DNA of 64,000 bases from DASWJZ01 sp963846475 (GTDB lineage Bacteria > Pseudomonadota > Alphaproteobacteria > Rhizobiales > Afifellaceae): assembly GCA_963846475.1 (NCBI GenBank), contig CAWJVZ010000004.1, positions 2,790,001 to 2,854,000 on the forward strand. The letters are read 5' to 3'. The notes beneath the pieces are model-generated. The model was given only the letters and a program-made list of their open reading frames with translations, made no database searches and was not told the DNA's origin. Numbering within the stretch: the first letter of the stretch is position 1; each line of letters opens with the position of its first letter. A program made the translations under genes and the position numbers. Positions 55,021 to 63,785 of the stretch are shown one piece after another.

Positions 55021-56343
55021 ATGAAAATTTCCAGACGCGACCTTCTGCGCACGTCCGGCGCGCTTGCCATCGGCGCCGGCGCGGGCCTTCTGGGCGGCGG
55101 GCCGGCCTTCGCTCAAGATCAGGAGCTGAAATTCACGCCCGAGGAGGGCGCAAAACTCCGGGTGCTCCGCTGGTCGAAATTCGTCCAGGGCGACGAGGAC
55201 CAGTGGAAGGCCAACACCGAGGCGTTCACCGCGACGACCGGCGTGCCGGTCGAGCTCAACGCGGAATCCTGGGAGGATATCAGGCCGAAGGCGGCGGTCG
55301 CCGCCAATGTCGGCTCCGGCCCCGACATCATTTTTGGCTGGTACGACGACCCGCACCAATATCCCGACAAGCTGGTGAAGCTCACCGACCTCGCCGAATA
55401 TCTCGGCAAGAAATACGGGCCCTGGTACGACGCGCCGCGGAAATACGGCATGCGCGACGGCGAGTGGATCGGCCTGCCGCTCGGCGCCGCCGGGGCGCGC
55501 ATGGTCTACCGCAAGAGCTGGGTCAACGAGGCGGGGTTCGAGGAATTCCCCACCGACACGCAGCAGATTCTTGAGATCGCCAAAAAACTGCACGCCAACG
55601 GCCACCCGATGGGCATGGCGCTCGGCCACGCGGTGGGCGACGGCAACGGCTGGACCCACACGATCCTGTGGGGTTTTGGGGGCAAGATGGTCGACGAGAG
55701 CGGCGCCGTCACCATCAACAGCGCCGAGACGATCGCCGCGCTGAACTGGGTGAAGGAGCTCTACCAGTATTTCATCCCGGGCACGCTCTCCTGGCTCGAT
55801 TCCAACAACAACAAGGCGTTCCTGTCGGGCGAGCTCGGCGCCACCAACAACGGCATCTCCGTCTATTACGCCGCGAAGAACTCCGAGGACCCGGCGGTCA
55901 AGGCGATGTCCGACGACATCTTTCACCAGCAGATGCCGATCGGGCCGGTCGGCCATCCGACCGAGCTGCATCTCTGCACGCAGGCGATGCTGTTCGGCTA
56001 TTCGCCCTACCCGAACGCGGCCAAAGAATATCTCCGCTTCATGTACGAGAAGCCGCAATACGAGGCGTGGCAGAACGCCTCGCTCGGCTACGTCGCGCAC
56101 CCGCTCGACGCCTACAAGGACAACGCCGTGTGGCACGGCGACCCGAAGGCGCTGCCCTACCGCGACGCGGTGAAGAACATGCTGTGGAACGGCTATGCCG
56201 GCCCGCTCGGCTATTCTTCCGCCGCGGCGATGGCGGACTACATCGTCGTCGACATGTTCGCCTCGGTGTGCTCCGGCGACGTGACGCCGGAGGACGCGGC
56301 GGCGGCGGCGGAGAAGCGCGCCAACCGTTTCTACCGGGTCTAG
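55021..56343 (+). CDS. ABC transporter sugar-type substrate-binding protein
   Basis: Periplasmic binding protein of 440 residues of the carbohydrate (family 1) type. A Tat-style signal (SRRDLLRTSGALAIGAGAGL) ends near AFAQ. The mature protein contains VLRWSKFVQGDEDQWKANTE, GPDIIFGWYDDPHQYPDKL, WIGLPLGAAGARMVYRKSWV and GYSSAAAMADYIVVDMFASV. The start has AGGGAGGAG five bases before it. Two permease genes follow after a strong hairpin. The substrate is likely a sugar or polyol, but is not readable. No ATPase gene is in the window. Confidence 0.9.
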   Translation: MKISRRDLLRTSGALAIGAGAGLLGGGPAFAQDQELKFTPEEGAKLRVLRWSKFVQGDEDQWKANTEAFTATTGVPVELNAESWEDIRPKAAVAANVGSGPDIIFGWYDDPHQYPDKLVKLTDLAEYLGKKYGPWYDAPRKYGMRDGEWIGLPLGAAGARMVYRKSWVNEAGFEEFPTDTQQILEIAKKLHANGHPMGMALGHAVGDGNGWTHTILWGFGGKMVDESGAVTINSAETIAALNWVKELYQYFIPGTLSWLDSNNNKAFLSGELGATNNGISVYYAAKNSEDPAVKAMSDDIFHQQMPIGPVGHPTELHLCTQAMLFGYSPYPNAAKEYLRFMYEKPQYEAWQNASLGYVAHPLDAYKDNAVWHGDPKALPYRDAVKNMLWNGYAGPLGYSSAAAMADYIVVDMFASVCSGDVTPEDAAAAAEKRANRFYRV

Positions 56344-56357
56344 GCGCTAAAAAGATC

Positions 56358-56386
56358 GCGGGCGCCGCTTCGGACGCGGCGCCCGC
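56358..56386 (+). promoter_or_regulatory. Large hairpin between binding protein and permease genes
   Basis: GCGGGCGCCGC, loop TTCGGAC and GCGGCGCCCGC form a perfect 11-bp GC stem 14 bases after the binding-protein stop. No U-run follows. Such hairpins often protect the upstream mRNA and limit read-through, giving more binding protein than permease; that role is inferred from position. Confidence 0.65.
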
Positions 56387-56412
56387 ATCCATCCCGCGAG
56401 GAAGCAGCCTGC

Positions 56413-57360
56413 ATGGCGGTCTGGAGCGATAGCGTCGCGCTGCCCCGTTCGGGCGGCCGCACGCGCTGGCGGCGTTTTTCGACGCACCGCAATTTCGTCG
56501 GCCTGATTTTTCTGCTGCCGGCGGCGGCGGTGCTGGGCCTCTTCCTCGCCTATCCGCTCGGCCTCGGCTTCTGGCTGTCGATGACCGACACGATGATCGG
56601 CCGGGCCGGCATCTTCATCGGCCTGGAGAACTTCGAGTATCTCTGGGACGACAGCGTCTTCTGGCTGTCGGTGTTCAACACGCTCCTCTACACGATCGTC
56701 GCCTCGATCGGCAAATTCGTGCTCGGCCTGTGGCTGGCGCTGATCCTCAACCGCCATTTGCCCTTCAAGGCGTTCATCCGCGCCATCGTGCTCTTGCCCT
56801 TCATCGTGCCGACGGTGCTCTCGGCGATCGCCTTCTGGTGGATCTACGACAGCCAGTTCTCCATCATCTCGTGGACGCTGCAGCGCTGGGGGCTGATCGA
56901 CACCTACATCAACTTTCTGGGCGACCCGGAGAACGCCCGCGCCAGCGCCATCGCCGCCAATATCTGGCGCGGCATCCCCTTCGTGGCGATCACGCTGCTG
57001 GCCGGCCTGCAGACCATCCCGCTGTCGCTCTACGAGGCGGCGACGCTGGACGGCGCCACCGCCTGGCAGCGCTTCCGCTTCATCACCTTTCCGCTGCTCA
57101 CGCCGATCATCGCCGTGGTGATGACGTTTTCGGTGCTGTTCACCTTCACCGACTTCCAGCTGATCTACGTGCTGACGCGGGGCGGGCCGCTCAACGCCAC
57201 GCACCTGATGGCGACCTTGTCGTTCCAGCGCGCCATACCGGGCGGCGACCTCGGCACCGGCGCGGCGATCGCCGTGGCGATGATCCCCTTCCTGCTCGCC
57301 GCCATCCTGTTCAGCTATTTCGGGCTGCAGCGGCGGCGCTGGCAGCAGGGCGGCCAATGA
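56413..57360 (+). CDS. ABC sugar permease (MalF/UgpA-like)
   Basis: Inner-membrane permease of 315 residues with six helices and the EAA loop (LYEAATLDGATAWQRFRFIT) that contacts the ATPase. The first helix is LIFLLPAAAVLGLFLAYPLG. It follows the binding protein gene and overlaps the second permease start (ATGA). The pair is of the carbohydrate uptake type. The ATP-hydrolysing subunit is not encoded here, so a shared MsmK/UgpC-like ATPase is assumed. Confidence 0.92.
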   Translation: MAVWSDSVALPRSGGRTRWRRFSTHRNFVGLIFLLPAAAVLGLFLAYPLGLGFWLSMTDTMIGRAGIFIGLENFEYLWDDSVFWLSVFNTLLYTIVASIGKFVLGLWLALILNRHLPFKAFIRAIVLLPFIVPTVLSAIAFWWIYDSQFSIISWTLQRWGLIDTYINFLGDPENARASAIAANIWRGIPFVAITLLAGLQTIPLSLYEAATLDGATAWQRFRFITFPLLTPIIAVVMTFSVLFTFTDFQLIYVLTRGGPLNATHLMATLSFQRAIPGGDLGTGAAIAVAMIPFLLAAILFSYFGLQRRRWQQGGQ

Positions 57361-58292
57361 GCGTCGTCGGCCGCACGCCGGAAGCGCCCGCGCGCGCCCG
57401 CGCATGGACCGGGCGGCTGCGCCGCGCCCGCAGCGACGCAGGCGGCATGGACTATCTGGAATCGCTGCCGCGCCGCGTCGTCACGCTCTACATTCCGCTG
57501 GCTATCTTCTTGTTCGTGCTGCTGTTTCCGTTCTACTGGATGTCGATCACCGCATTCAAGTCGAACGAGGAGCTCCTCAACTTCCGCGACTTCAACCCGC
57601 TGTGGGTTTCCCATCCCACGCTGGCGAATTTCAGAAGACTGTTCTTCGAGACCGACTATCCCCTCTGGCTGTGGAATACGATGCTGATCGCCGTGGCGTC
57701 GACGTTTCTGTCGCTGTTCTGCGCGGTGTGCGCCGCCTATGCGATCGAGCGCGTCCGCTTCACCAGCGCCCGCATGGTGGGCATGGCGATCTTTTTGGCT
57801 TATCTCGTTCCTCCCTCTATATTGTTCATCCCGCTTGCCACCATGGTTTTTAAATACGGCCTGTTCGACTCTCCATTCGCGCTGATCCTCACCTATCCGA
57901 CCTTCCTCATTCCCTTCTGCACCTGGTTGCTGATGGGCTACTTCCGCTCTATCCCCTATGAGCTTGAGGAATGCGCCCGGATCGACGGCGCTTCCAGGCT
58001 GCAGATCCTCCTAAAGATCCTTTTGCCGCTCTCCGTGCCGGGGCTGATCTCGGCCGGCATCTTCGCCTTCACGCTATCGTGGAACGAATTCATCTACGCG
58101 CTCACCTTCATCTCCTCGACGCAGAACAAGACTGTCCCGGTCGGCGTGTTGACGGAGCTGGTGGAGGGCGATGTTTATCACTGGGGCTCGCTGATGGCGG
58201 GCGCGCTGATGGGCTCGCTGCCGGTGGCCATCCTCTACTCCTTCTTCGTCGAACATTACGTCTCGTCGATGACCGGCGCCGTGAAGGAATAG
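57357..58292 (+). CDS. ABC sugar permease (MalG/UgpE-like)
   Basis: Second permease, 311 residues, with the EAA motif YELEECARIDGASRLQILLK and SWNEFIYALTFI. The N-terminus carries about 35 charged residues before the first helix (FLFVLLFPFYWMSITAFKS). The ATG overlaps the first permease stop, so the two are co-translated. A nested hairpin begins at its stop codon. With the gene before it this forms the membrane part of one importer. Confidence 0.92.
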   Translation: MSVVGRTPEAPARARAWTGRLRRARSDAGGMDYLESLPRRVVTLYIPLAIFLFVLLFPFYWMSITAFKSNEELLNFRDFNPLWVSHPTLANFRRLFFETDYPLWLWNTMLIAVASTFLSLFCAVCAAYAIERVRFTSARMVGMAIFLAYLVPPSILFIPLATMVFKYGLFDSPFALILTYPTFLIPFCTWLLMGYFRSIPYELEECARIDGASRLQILLKILLPLSVPGLISAGIFAFTLSWNEFIYALTFISSTQNKTVPVGVLTELVEGDVYHWGSLMAGALMGSLPVAILYSFFVEHYVSSMTGAVKE

Positions 58293-58328
58293 GGCCGGTC
58301 CAGGCGCCCGACGGGCGTTCACGGCCCT
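58291..58328 (+). terminator. Nested hairpin after the ABC permeases
   Basis: AGGGCCG (58291-58297) pairs with CGGCCCT (58322-58328), with an inner CGCCC/GGGCG stem (58305-58317). It begins at the second permease stop codon and could end the ABC transcript. A strong T-run is lacking, so the terminator assignment is tentative. Confidence 0.45.
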
Positions 58329-58388
58329 TGCCGTTATCCCGATGGAAACACCGTCCGATGCAAGGTTCGCCTCCCGAGGGAGGCTCTC

Positions 58389-58655
58389 ATGCTTGAGCGG
58401 TATCTTTTGTGGTTCGAACAGGCTTTCTGCTGGGCCATGCGCCACGGCTCACGCATCCTGTTCGGCGCTGCCTGCCTGTTGCTGCTTACCGGCCTGCTGA
58501 GCTTCGGCTGGACGCTGTCGCGCCAAAGCTTCCTCGACTGGCGGCAGGGCTACACGCCCTCGCTCTTGTCCGCGCTGATCTACTCGCACTTCGCACCGGC
58601 GGCGTATCTGCTCTTCGGCGCCGTGCTGGCCGAGCGGCTCCGCCGCGACGCCTAA
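58389..58655 (+). CDS. Small membrane protein, 88 aa
   Basis: An 88-residue protein with a short polar start (MLERYLLWFEQAFCWAMRHG), a first membrane helix (LFGAACLLLLTGLLSFGWTL) and a second one (SHFAPAAYLLFGAVLAERL). Gly-Ala-Gly-rich TM regions and a GGGAGG ribosome binding site before the ATG support it. It lies between the ABC permeases and the TRAP genes. I do not recognise it; it may be an accessory to one importer or independent. Confidence 0.6.
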   Translation: MLERYLLWFEQAFCWAMRHGSRILFGAACLLLLTGLLSFGWTLSRQSFLDWRQGYTPSLLSALIYSHFAPAAYLLFGAVLAERLRRDA

Positions 58656-58752
58656 CCTGGACCGCGGACACGACACGCGCTCGCGGCGGCTTGACCCGCA
58701 GGACGGCTGTTCCACATCCCCTGGGGACCAAGAACGTTTCGGGGGAGCCGCC

Positions 58753-59361
58753 TTGTCGAGGACAGATCCCGCCAGCGAAGGCCCCGCGAAAGCCGCTTCT
58801 CGCCGCCGAAGCGCCCCGCCGCAGCTTCAGGGCGCGACGGACCTGCTGTTCCGCGCGCTGGAAGCGGTCATGGTTTTCCTGCTCGCCGCCATGGTCGTCA
58901 TGGTCTTCGGCAATGTGGTGCTGCGCTACGGCTTCAACACCGGCATCGTCATCTCCGAAGAGATGTCGCGCTACTTCTTCATCTGGCTGACCTTCATCGG
59001 CGCGGTGGTGACGTTCCGCGAGAATGCCCATCTCGGCGTCGAGACGCTGGTGCAGCGGCTCGGCCACAGAGGCCGGCTGATCTGCATGATCCTGACGGAC
59101 GCGTTGATCCTGCTCTGCTGCGCCGTGTTCTTCTGGGGCACGTGGCTGCAATGGGCCATCAACGCCACCAACGTCGCGCCGGTCTCCGGCATCCCGATGA
59201 CCTGGGTGTTCGGCGTCGGCTATTTCACCTCGATCGGCATCGGCGTCATCGCCCTGATGCGGCTCGTCCGCGCCCTGACCGGCCGCGTCACCGACGAGGA
59301 GCTGTCGCTCTTCGCCGGCGAGGGCGAAGCGGCGCATGCGGTCCGCGAGCGCGCCGAATGA
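58753..59361 (+). CDS. TRAP transporter small membrane subunit (DctQ type)
   Basis: DctQ-type subunit of 202 residues with four helices: VMVFLLAAMVVMVFGNVVLR, YFFIWLTFIGAVVTFRENAH, ICMILTDALILLCCAVFFWG and VGYFTSIGIGVIALMRLVRA. The segment FRENAHLGVETL is typical. A TTG start lies behind GGGGGAG, and the stop overlaps the dctM start (ATGA). Together with the next two genes it forms a sodium-driven importer. Confidence 0.92.
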   Translation: MSRTDPASEGPAKAASRRRSAPPQLQGATDLLFRALEAVMVFLLAAMVVMVFGNVVLRYGFNTGIVISEEMSRYFFIWLTFIGAVVTFRENAHLGVETLVQRLGHRGRLICMILTDALILLCCAVFFWGTWLQWAINATNVAPVSGIPMTWVFGVGYFTSIGIGVIALMRLVRALTGRVTDEELSLFAGEGEAAHAVRERAE

Positions 59362-60635
59362 CCATCGTCGTCTTCCTCGTCTCGCTCTTGGGCGCCATGG
59401 CGATCGGCGCGCCGGTCGCTTTCGCGCTGATGTTCTGCGGCATTGCGCTGATGACCTGGATGGGCATCTTCAACACCCAGATCGTCGCGCAGAACATGAT
59501 TGCCGGGGCGGACACTTTTACCCTCCTGGCGATCCCCTTCTTCCTGCTCGCCGGCGAGGTGATGAACGCCGGCGGCCTGTCGCGGCGCATCGTGGACTTC
59601 GCCATCTCCTGCGTCGGCCATATCCGCGGCGGCCTCGGCATCGTGGCGATCATCGCAGCGGTGATCATGGCGAGCCTCTCCGGCTCGGCCGCCGCCGACA
59701 CCGCGGCGCTCGCCTCCATCCTCATCCCGATGATGCGCGACGCCGGCTACAACGTTCCGCGCGCCGCAGGGCTGATGGCCGCCGGCGGCGTTATCGCGCC
59801 GGTGATCCCGCCCTCGGTCGCCTTCATCATCTTCGGCGTGGCGGCGAACGTCTCCATCACCCAGCTCTTCATGGGCGGCATCGCGCCCGGCCTCTATATG
59901 GCAATTGCGCTGCTCGTCACCTGGATGATCGTGGCGCGGCGCGACAAGGTCGCCACCCTGCCGCGGCAGCCATGGTCGGAGCGGGGCCGCGCCACCGGGC
60001 GCGCCGGCTGGGCGCTCGGAATGCCGATCATCGTGCTGGGCGGCATCCGCTTCGGCATCTTCACGCCGACCGAGGCGGCTGTCGTGGCGGCGGTCTACGC
60101 CTTCCTCGTCGGCATGTTCGTCTATCGCGAGCTGCGCTTGCGCGACCTCTACGGCGTGTTCCTCAGCGCCGCCAAGACGACGGCGGTCGTCATGTTCCTC
60201 GTCGCCGCGGCGCTCGTCTCCGCCTGGCTGATCACCTCGGCCAACATTCCCAACGAGATCGGCGACATCATCGAGCCGCTGATCGACCGGCCGACGCTCC
60301 TCCTCTTCGCCATCATGGCGCTGGTGCTCGTCGTCGGCACGGCGCTCGACCTCGCCCCGACTATCCTCATCCTGACGCCCGTGCTGATGCCGATCATCAA
60401 GGAGGCAGGCATCGATCCGGTCTATTTCGGCGTTATCTTCGTGATGAACAATTGCATCGGCCTCCTCACGCCGCCCGTCGGCATCGTGCTGAACGTGGTG
60501 AGCGGCGTCGCCAAGGTGCCGCTCGGCCAGGTCACGGTCGGCGTCATGCCGTTCCTGCTGGCGCAGGTGGCCCTCCTGTTCCTGCTGGTCATATTCCCCG
60601 GGCTGGTGACCGTGCCGCTTGCCTGGCTGCGATGA
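59358..60635 (+). CDS. TRAP transporter large membrane subunit (DctM type)
   Basis: DctM-type subunit of 425 residues with about 12 helices, carrying the conserved LAIPFFLLAGEVMNAGGLSR, SLSGSAAADTAALASILIPM, GVIAPVIPPSVAFIIFGVAA and the late LLTPPVGIVLNVVSGVAKVP. It forms the transport channel powered by sodium. The start overlaps the small subunit. The two TRAP membrane genes are separate, as in DctQM, not fused. The following DctP gene completes the set. Confidence 0.94.
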   Translation: MTIVVFLVSLLGAMAIGAPVAFALMFCGIALMTWMGIFNTQIVAQNMIAGADTFTLLAIPFFLLAGEVMNAGGLSRRIVDFAISCVGHIRGGLGIVAIIAAVIMASLSGSAAADTAALASILIPMMRDAGYNVPRAAGLMAAGGVIAPVIPPSVAFIIFGVAANVSITQLFMGGIAPGLYMAIALLVTWMIVARRDKVATLPRQPWSERGRATGRAGWALGMPIIVLGGIRFGIFTPTEAAVVAAVYAFLVGMFVYRELRLRDLYGVFLSAAKTTAVVMFLVAAALVSAWLITSANIPNEIGDIIEPLIDRPTLLLFAIMALVLVVGTALDLAPTILILTPVLMPIIKEAGIDPVYFGVIFVMNNCIGLLTPPVGIVLNVVSGVAKVPLGQVTVGVMPFLLAQVALLFLLVIFPGLVTVPLAWLR

Positions 60636-60682
60636 GACGGGGGCGAAGCCTAAAGAACCACAAGCATGCAAGGGAGAATGGA

Positions 60683-61693
60683 ATGACATCGAAATTCTTG
60701 AAGGGCTTTGCCGTCGCGCTCTGCGCCACGGTCTTTGCGGTTCCCACGTCGGCGCAGATCCAGGAGCGCAACATCCGCGTCTCCAACGGCGTCAACGAGG
60801 ACCATCCCGTCGGCAACGGCGTCAAGGCGATGACCGAGTGCCTGGCCGAAAAATCGGGCGGCAAGATGAAGCTCACCGCCTTCTGGGGCGGCGCGCTCGG
60901 CGGCGACCTGCAGGCGACGCAGGCGCTCCGCTCCGGCACCCAGGAAATGGTCATCACCTCGACGTCGCCGCTGGTCGGCATCGCCCCGGAGCTCGGCGTC
61001 TTCGACCTGCCGTTCCTGGTTTCCAGCGAAGAGGAGGCCGATCAGCTCCTGGACGGCGAGTTCGGCCAGTACATCTCGGAAAAGATGCCGAATTACGGCG
61101 TCGTCAACCTCGCCTACTGGGAGAACGGCTTTCGCAACCTCACCAACTCGCAGCGCCCGGTGACCAAGTGGGAAGACCTGGAAGGCATGAAGGTGCGGGT
61201 GATGCAGAACAACGTCTTCCTCGACGCCTTCCAGAACATGGGCGCCAACGCCACGCCGATGGCCTTCGGAGAGGTGTTCAGCGCGCTGGAGACCGGCACG
61301 ATCGACGCGCAGGAGAACCCGTTCGTCACCATCGACACCTCGAAATTCTACGAGGTTCAGGATTATCTCTCTGTGACGCGGCACGCCTACACGCCGTTCA
61401 TGGTGCTCTTCTCCAAGCCGATCTGGGACACCTATTCGCCGGAGGAGCAGCAGATCCTCAAGGATTGCGCCATCGTCGGCCGCGACGTGCAGCGCCAGGT
61501 CAGCCGCGAGCTTTCGGAAAAGTCGCTCGCCAAGCTGCAGGAAGCCGGCATGGAGGTGAACGAGCTCTCGCCGGAGGAACAGACGCGCATGCGCGAGAAG
61601 GCGACGACCGTCTACGAGAAGCACGCCAGCACGATCGGCGAAGAGACGATCAAGCGTGTGGAGGAGGCGCTCGCCAAGATCCGCGGCGGCTAG
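60683..61693 (+). CDS. TRAP transporter substrate-binding protein (DctP type)
   Basis: Periplasmic binding protein of 336 residues. A signal peptide (MTSKFLKGFAVALCATVFAV) ends near TSAQ. The body has RVSNGVNEDHPVGNGVKAMT, FWGGALGGDLQATQALRSGT, the anion-binding Arg in GMKVRVMQNNVFLDAFQNMG and FGEVFSALETGTIDAQENP. Such proteins bind carboxylates including C4-dicarboxylates or sugar acids; the ligand is not decidable. AGGGAG lies before the ATG. It follows dctM by 47 bases, so the operon is dctQ-dctM-dctP. Confidence 0.93.
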   Translation: MTSKFLKGFAVALCATVFAVPTSAQIQERNIRVSNGVNEDHPVGNGVKAMTECLAEKSGGKMKLTAFWGGALGGDLQATQALRSGTQEMVITSTSPLVGIAPELGVFDLPFLVSSEEEADQLLDGEFGQYISEKMPNYGVVNLAYWENGFRNLTNSQRPVTKWEDLEGMKVRVMQNNVFLDAFQNMGANATPMAFGEVFSALETGTIDAQENPFVTIDTSKFYEVQDYLSVTRHAYTPFMVLFSKPIWDTYSPEEQQILKDCAIVGRDVQRQVSRELSEKSLAKLQEAGMEVNELSPEEQTRMREKATTVYEKHASTIGEETIKRVEEALAKIRGG

Positions 61694-61752
61694 ACCGAAG
61701 CCACGCGGAGGGCCGCGGCGGCGCCGAAGCAACCCGCCGAGGCTCGCCACCT

Positions 61753-61804
61753 GTCATCCCGGACCGCGCGGTGCGAAGCCCGTCGCGAGGTCCGGGACCC
61801 AGGG
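61753..61804. repeat. Rhizobiales-type intergenic palindrome
   Basis: TCCCGGACC (61758-61766) and GGTCCGGGA (61790-61798) form a perfect 9-bp stem flanked by TGTCA and CCCAGG. The TCATCCCGGAC/GTCCGGGA palindrome is a well-known style of scattered intergenic element in Rhizobiales genomes. It is downstream of the dctP gene and may act as a transcript end. Confidence 0.65.
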
Positions 61805-61904
61805 GGGACGGGGGGCGCGAGAGCGCCACCCGAACCGCGACCGCGATGCCGCGTGGAGCCGTAACGCGGCTGATCCGTTAGGCGATGCTTTGAGGGGCGT
61901 ACGA

Positions 61905-62501
61905 ATGGCTCATGCAGCGCTGAACTACTGGGACGCAGCTTGGGACCTGCATGAGGATCAGTGCCCGTGTGACGTTCATTTCGTCGAATGGCTCGACCAG
62001 AACGGGGTCAAGGACGCCGCCATCTTTCACTTCGGGACAGGCGCGCATCACTACGTAGGAATCGAGTGCTCCAGGCCAGATCGTCGGAACGCCGTGCTCG
62101 GCATCACGGCTGCCCCGATGGAGCACGAGAAGTTTGTCGAGCTCGCCATTCAACGCCCCGACGTGCTTCGGTTCTACAACGCCATGTTCGGCGACATCTA
62201 CCTTCTGAACACAAAGCTGCTGTCGAATTTCGACGTAGTGAGCTTGTTTCACCTCTGCGAATTTCGCGGTGAAGTGAACGATGCGTATAGCGCCCTCACC
62301 GACTTGGAAGTGGCTAACCTCCTCACCGACAAGACCCGGCCCGGCGGTCATATCCTTTTCTACACTCGCTCGTTCGCATTCAGCCGGGAGGGCGCGCTCA
62401 GCGCGCGCGAGGTCATCGCCGGCTGGGAACGCGGCAGGGAAGTGGAGCGGGTCGGGGAATACAAGAGCTTGCTCGTCTACAGGAAGAGAGGAGACGCGTA
62501 A
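61905..62501 (+). CDS. Methyltransferase-like protein of a glycan locus
   Basis: A 198-residue protein with a Rossmann-type pattern: a first strand AAIFHFGTGAHHYVGIE with Gly-x-Gly like motif I of SAM methyltransferases, then FYNAMFGDIYLLN, FDVVSLFHLCEFRG and GGHILFYTRSFAFS. GAGGGG lies nine bases before the ATG. I take it as a probable class I SAM-dependent methyltransferase, not securely. It is convergent with a family 2 glycosyltransferase, so it may belong to a locus that continues beyond the window. Confidence 0.55.
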   Translation: MAHAALNYWDAAWDLHEDQCPCDVHFVEWLDQNGVKDAAIFHFGTGAHHYVGIECSRPDRRNAVLGITAAPMEHEKFVELAIQRPDVLRFYNAMFGDIYLLNTKLLSNFDVVSLFHLCEFRGEVNDAYSALTDLEVANLLTDKTRPGGHILFYTRSFAFSREGALSAREVIAGWERGREVERVGEYKSLLVYRKRGDA

Positions 62502-62534
62502 GATCCTGCGAAGCAGCCCGGGCCGACACTCTTC

Positions 62535-63785
62535 CTACATGCGCTCGATAAAGATGTCGCTTACCGCGATTCCGCGTCTGCGGGCGTCGCGCTTGCGGCC
62601 GTCCGCCTCTCCCGAATACATGACGGGCGTATGCAGGACCAGGACCGAGCCATCGCTCCTGTTCAGAACAGCTCGCGTAATCAGTGCGGGCTGGCCATTC
62701 ATCACGCCAATTTGGCACGGCAACGGCTGGCCGTTCACCCATAGCGACACGTCCTGAAGCGGCGTCTTTGCAACATGCGGAACGCAGATCGAGATCTGAG
62801 CTTTGCGATCATACGTATAGGGGATCAGGATCTTGGGCCGAGGATTCGGACCGGACCATCGGAAAGGACGGCTGCCCCTCTCCAGCTTGTGCCAGTCGAG
62901 GCCCCTCCTATCGTCCGTTTGCTCGAGGCGGACCGGCCCGGTGAGCGGCATCGAAGCGGGCCGCGACAATCCCTTTATCCCGCGGTTCCGCTCGAAAATG
63001 CTGCCTTTGCCGAACGCGGAAAAGTCCTGCAACGCCATGCCCATAGGGCGACGGCTTTTCCTGCGTGCTTCGATCAAGCCGCGCAGGTACTCCTCGTTCT
63101 CCAGACGCGGATCCCATAGCGCGGCTTTTTGCTCCTCAGCATCGGGACACAGATAAGAGAGATATCGATGGCCTGCCGCGAACTTGTGAACGGTCAGCTT
63201 ATTGGTCGAGGCGAAGCGCCGTCCGGCATGCGCGGCGCGCAGCAGGAAATCCGCATCGACCGGCGCCTCTACGGTCCGGGGATCGGCCCAGCCGCCGATC
63301 TGGTCGGTAAGGTCGCGACGGTGCGCAATGGAGGACGGCGGGAAGAACTGGGTGAACTTGGCCTGTTCGTCGTCGAACAGGCCGGTGATGAACGTTACCC
63401 CGCTTCCCGGTGGTCCGTAGTACACACAGCCGCTTACTGCGACGTCGGGCGACGGTTCCGAAAGTATCACATCTCTCAGCGACTGGAGGTGTTTGGAGCT
63501 CCAGATATCGTCGTGGCCAAGATAGGCGATCCAGCGGCCGGCGGCGATTTCGATTCCGGCGTTGTTCGGGAAGCTCTGGCTTCCGCCATTTTGCGGAAGG
63601 TTGAGCCAGCTGATCCGCTCGGAGCCGATCGAGCGGACGACATTCTCCGTCGCGTCAGTGCAACCGTCTCCCACGACAATGACCTCGAAGTCGGCAAAGC
63701 TCTGCCGGAGCGCCGATTCGATTGTGGGCCTGATGTGCTCGCCCCGCTGGTAGGTAGCAACGACTACGGAGAAGAAGGGGCTCAC
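62535..63785 (-). CDS. Family 2 glycosyltransferase with extra C-terminal region
   Basis: A GT-A glycosyltransferase of 416 residues. The N-terminal half is GT2: FFSVVVATYQRGEHIRPTIE, IVVGDGCTDATENVVRSIG, the metal-binding AYLGHDDIWS, and a late acceptor part VDADFLLRAAHAGRRF. The C-terminal 190 residues (from about GMALQDFSAFG) are not recognised and contain a beta-rich segment. The start overlaps the end of the upstream RfbC-like gene (ATGA). It is likely part of a minus-strand surface-glycan operon entering from the right. Confidence 0.88.
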   Translation of the reverse strand: MSPFFSVVVATYQRGEHIRPTIESALRQSFADFEVIVVGDGCTDATENVVRSIGSERISWLNLPQNGGSQSFPNNAGIEIAAGRWIAYLGHDDIWSSKHLQSLRDVILSEPSPDVAVSGCVYYGPPGSGVTFITGLFDDEQAKFTQFFPPSSIAHRRDLTDQIGGWADPRTVEAPVDADFLLRAAHAGRRFASTNKLTVHKFAAGHRYLSYLCPDAEEQKAALWDPRLENEEYLRGLIEARRKSRRPMGMALQDFSAFGKGSIFERNRGIKGLSRPASMPLTGPVRLEQTDDRRGLDWHKLERGSRPFRWSGPNPRPKILIPYTYDRKAQISICVPHVAKTPLQDVSLWVNGQPLPCQIGVMNGQPALITRAVLNRSDGSVLVLHTPVMYSGEADGRKRDARRRGIAVSDIFIERM

